A DNA stretch of 13,301 nt from Spirochaetales bacterium. Lineage in GTDB: Bacteria > Spirochaetota > Spirochaetia > DSM-27196 > SLST01. Position 1 is the first letter of the stretch; every line of letters starts with the position of its first letter. Below are positions 13,186 to 13,301 of the stretch, piece after piece. The translations under genes were made by a program, and so were the position numbers. Below the pieces are notes generated by a model. It was not told the origin of the DNA and searched no databases. It saw only the letters and a list, made by a program, of their open reading frames with translations. The stretch is taken from the NCBI GenBank assembly GCA_030642995.1, contig DAOWMR010000026.1:1-13301 (forward strand), read 5' to 3'.

Positions 13186-13301
13186 ATGGATACCAGTCGA
13201 CGAGAAACCATCACTACCCCCCCGGTTCATTGGGCGGATCAGAACGCGGAACGGATCATCGCCCAGCGCGGGCCGCTCGGTTCCGAGAAGACCCACTTCA
13301 C
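13186..13301 (+). CDS. lysS: Class I lysyl-tRNA synthetase, N-terminal fragment cut by the window edge
   Basis: Only 38 codons are present, so the call rests on the opening. After MDTSRRETITTPP comes VHWADQNAERIIAQRGPLGS followed by EKTHF, which resembles the conserved start of class I LysRS (HWAD..AE+I...RG, directly before the ATP-binding GITPSG.xHIGN signature, not yet reached here). Class I LysRS replaces the usual class II enzyme in archaea, spirochaetes and some other bacteria. It attaches lysine to tRNA-Lys in the cytoplasm. The T-P-P leader before HWAD may be slightly longer than in some homologues. The start is the only ATG before HWAD. Confidence 0.72.
   Translation, partial: MDTSRRETITTPPVHWADQNAERIIAQRGPLGSEKTHF

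Noticed and set aside
12540..13214. Minus-strand open frame of 224 codons opposite the HD gene
   Set aside because: The plus-strand HD protein has family motifs and a ribosome site; this frame has neither.
1..13301. CRISPR arrays, tRNA or rRNA genes, prophage or replication origin
   Set aside because: No regularly spaced repeats, no cloverleaf or rRNA-like sequence, no phage structural genes and no DnaA-box cluster were seen in reading the window.

Overview
The window is a moderately GC-rich, gene-dense piece of a bacterial chromosome. I infer a Gram-negative with an outer membrane, because it encodes several lipoproteins, an RlpA/SPOR protein and FtsH. The best lineage hint is the last partial gene at the right edge, which opens like the class I lysyl-tRNA synthetases of spirochaetes and archaea. 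A FecR-PEGA lipoprotein, ankyrin-repeat lipoproteins and a sigma-54 promoter also fit a free-living spirochaete. I hold this as an inference with moderate confidence at best.

Left third (1-3079): an insertion scar. Two unrelated IS630-family elements, a partial one at 1-765 and a complete one at 1794-2958, flank what is left of a two-gene split transketolase operon on the minus strand. The first cuts the C-terminal subunit gene and the second cuts the N-terminal subunit gene. On the far side of the second element lies the 5' end of a different minus-strand gene, a small lipoprotein, so that element marks a deletion or rearrangement as well as an insertion.

Middle (3219-9338): a DUF1638 gene and a degenerate endonuclease/exonuclease/phosphatase-fold gene on the plus strand converge on a minus-strand operon of an ankyrin-repeat lipoprotein and a secreted glycerophosphodiester phosphodiesterase. 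Divergent from that operon is ftsH. The 240-bp region between them holds three dyads and, immediately before ftsH, a sequence matching the sigma-54 consensus at every defined position. This is the most striking regulatory feature of the window.

Right third (9441-13301): a FecR-PEGA-ankyrin lipoprotein on the plus strand converges with a minus-strand rlpA-type gene. They are followed by a MazF-type toxin and ribbon-helix-helix antitoxin pair (minus), a small HD-domain protein (plus) and the start of a class I lysyl-tRNA synthetase gene (plus).

Two patterns cross the window. First, about six genes (both transposases, DUF1638, the phosphatase-fold gene, the antitoxin and lysS) lack a Shine-Dalgarno sequence and carry a -10 hexamer only 5 to 8 nt before the ATG, which predicts leaderless mRNAs; other genes have strong Shine-Dalgarno sites. 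Second, the run from the ankyrin lipoprotein to rlpA is rich in envelope functions: an inner-membrane protease, two ankyrin lipoproteins, a periplasmic phosphodiesterase and a peptidoglycan-acting protein. This suggests, but does not prove, an envelope-maintenance neighbourhood.
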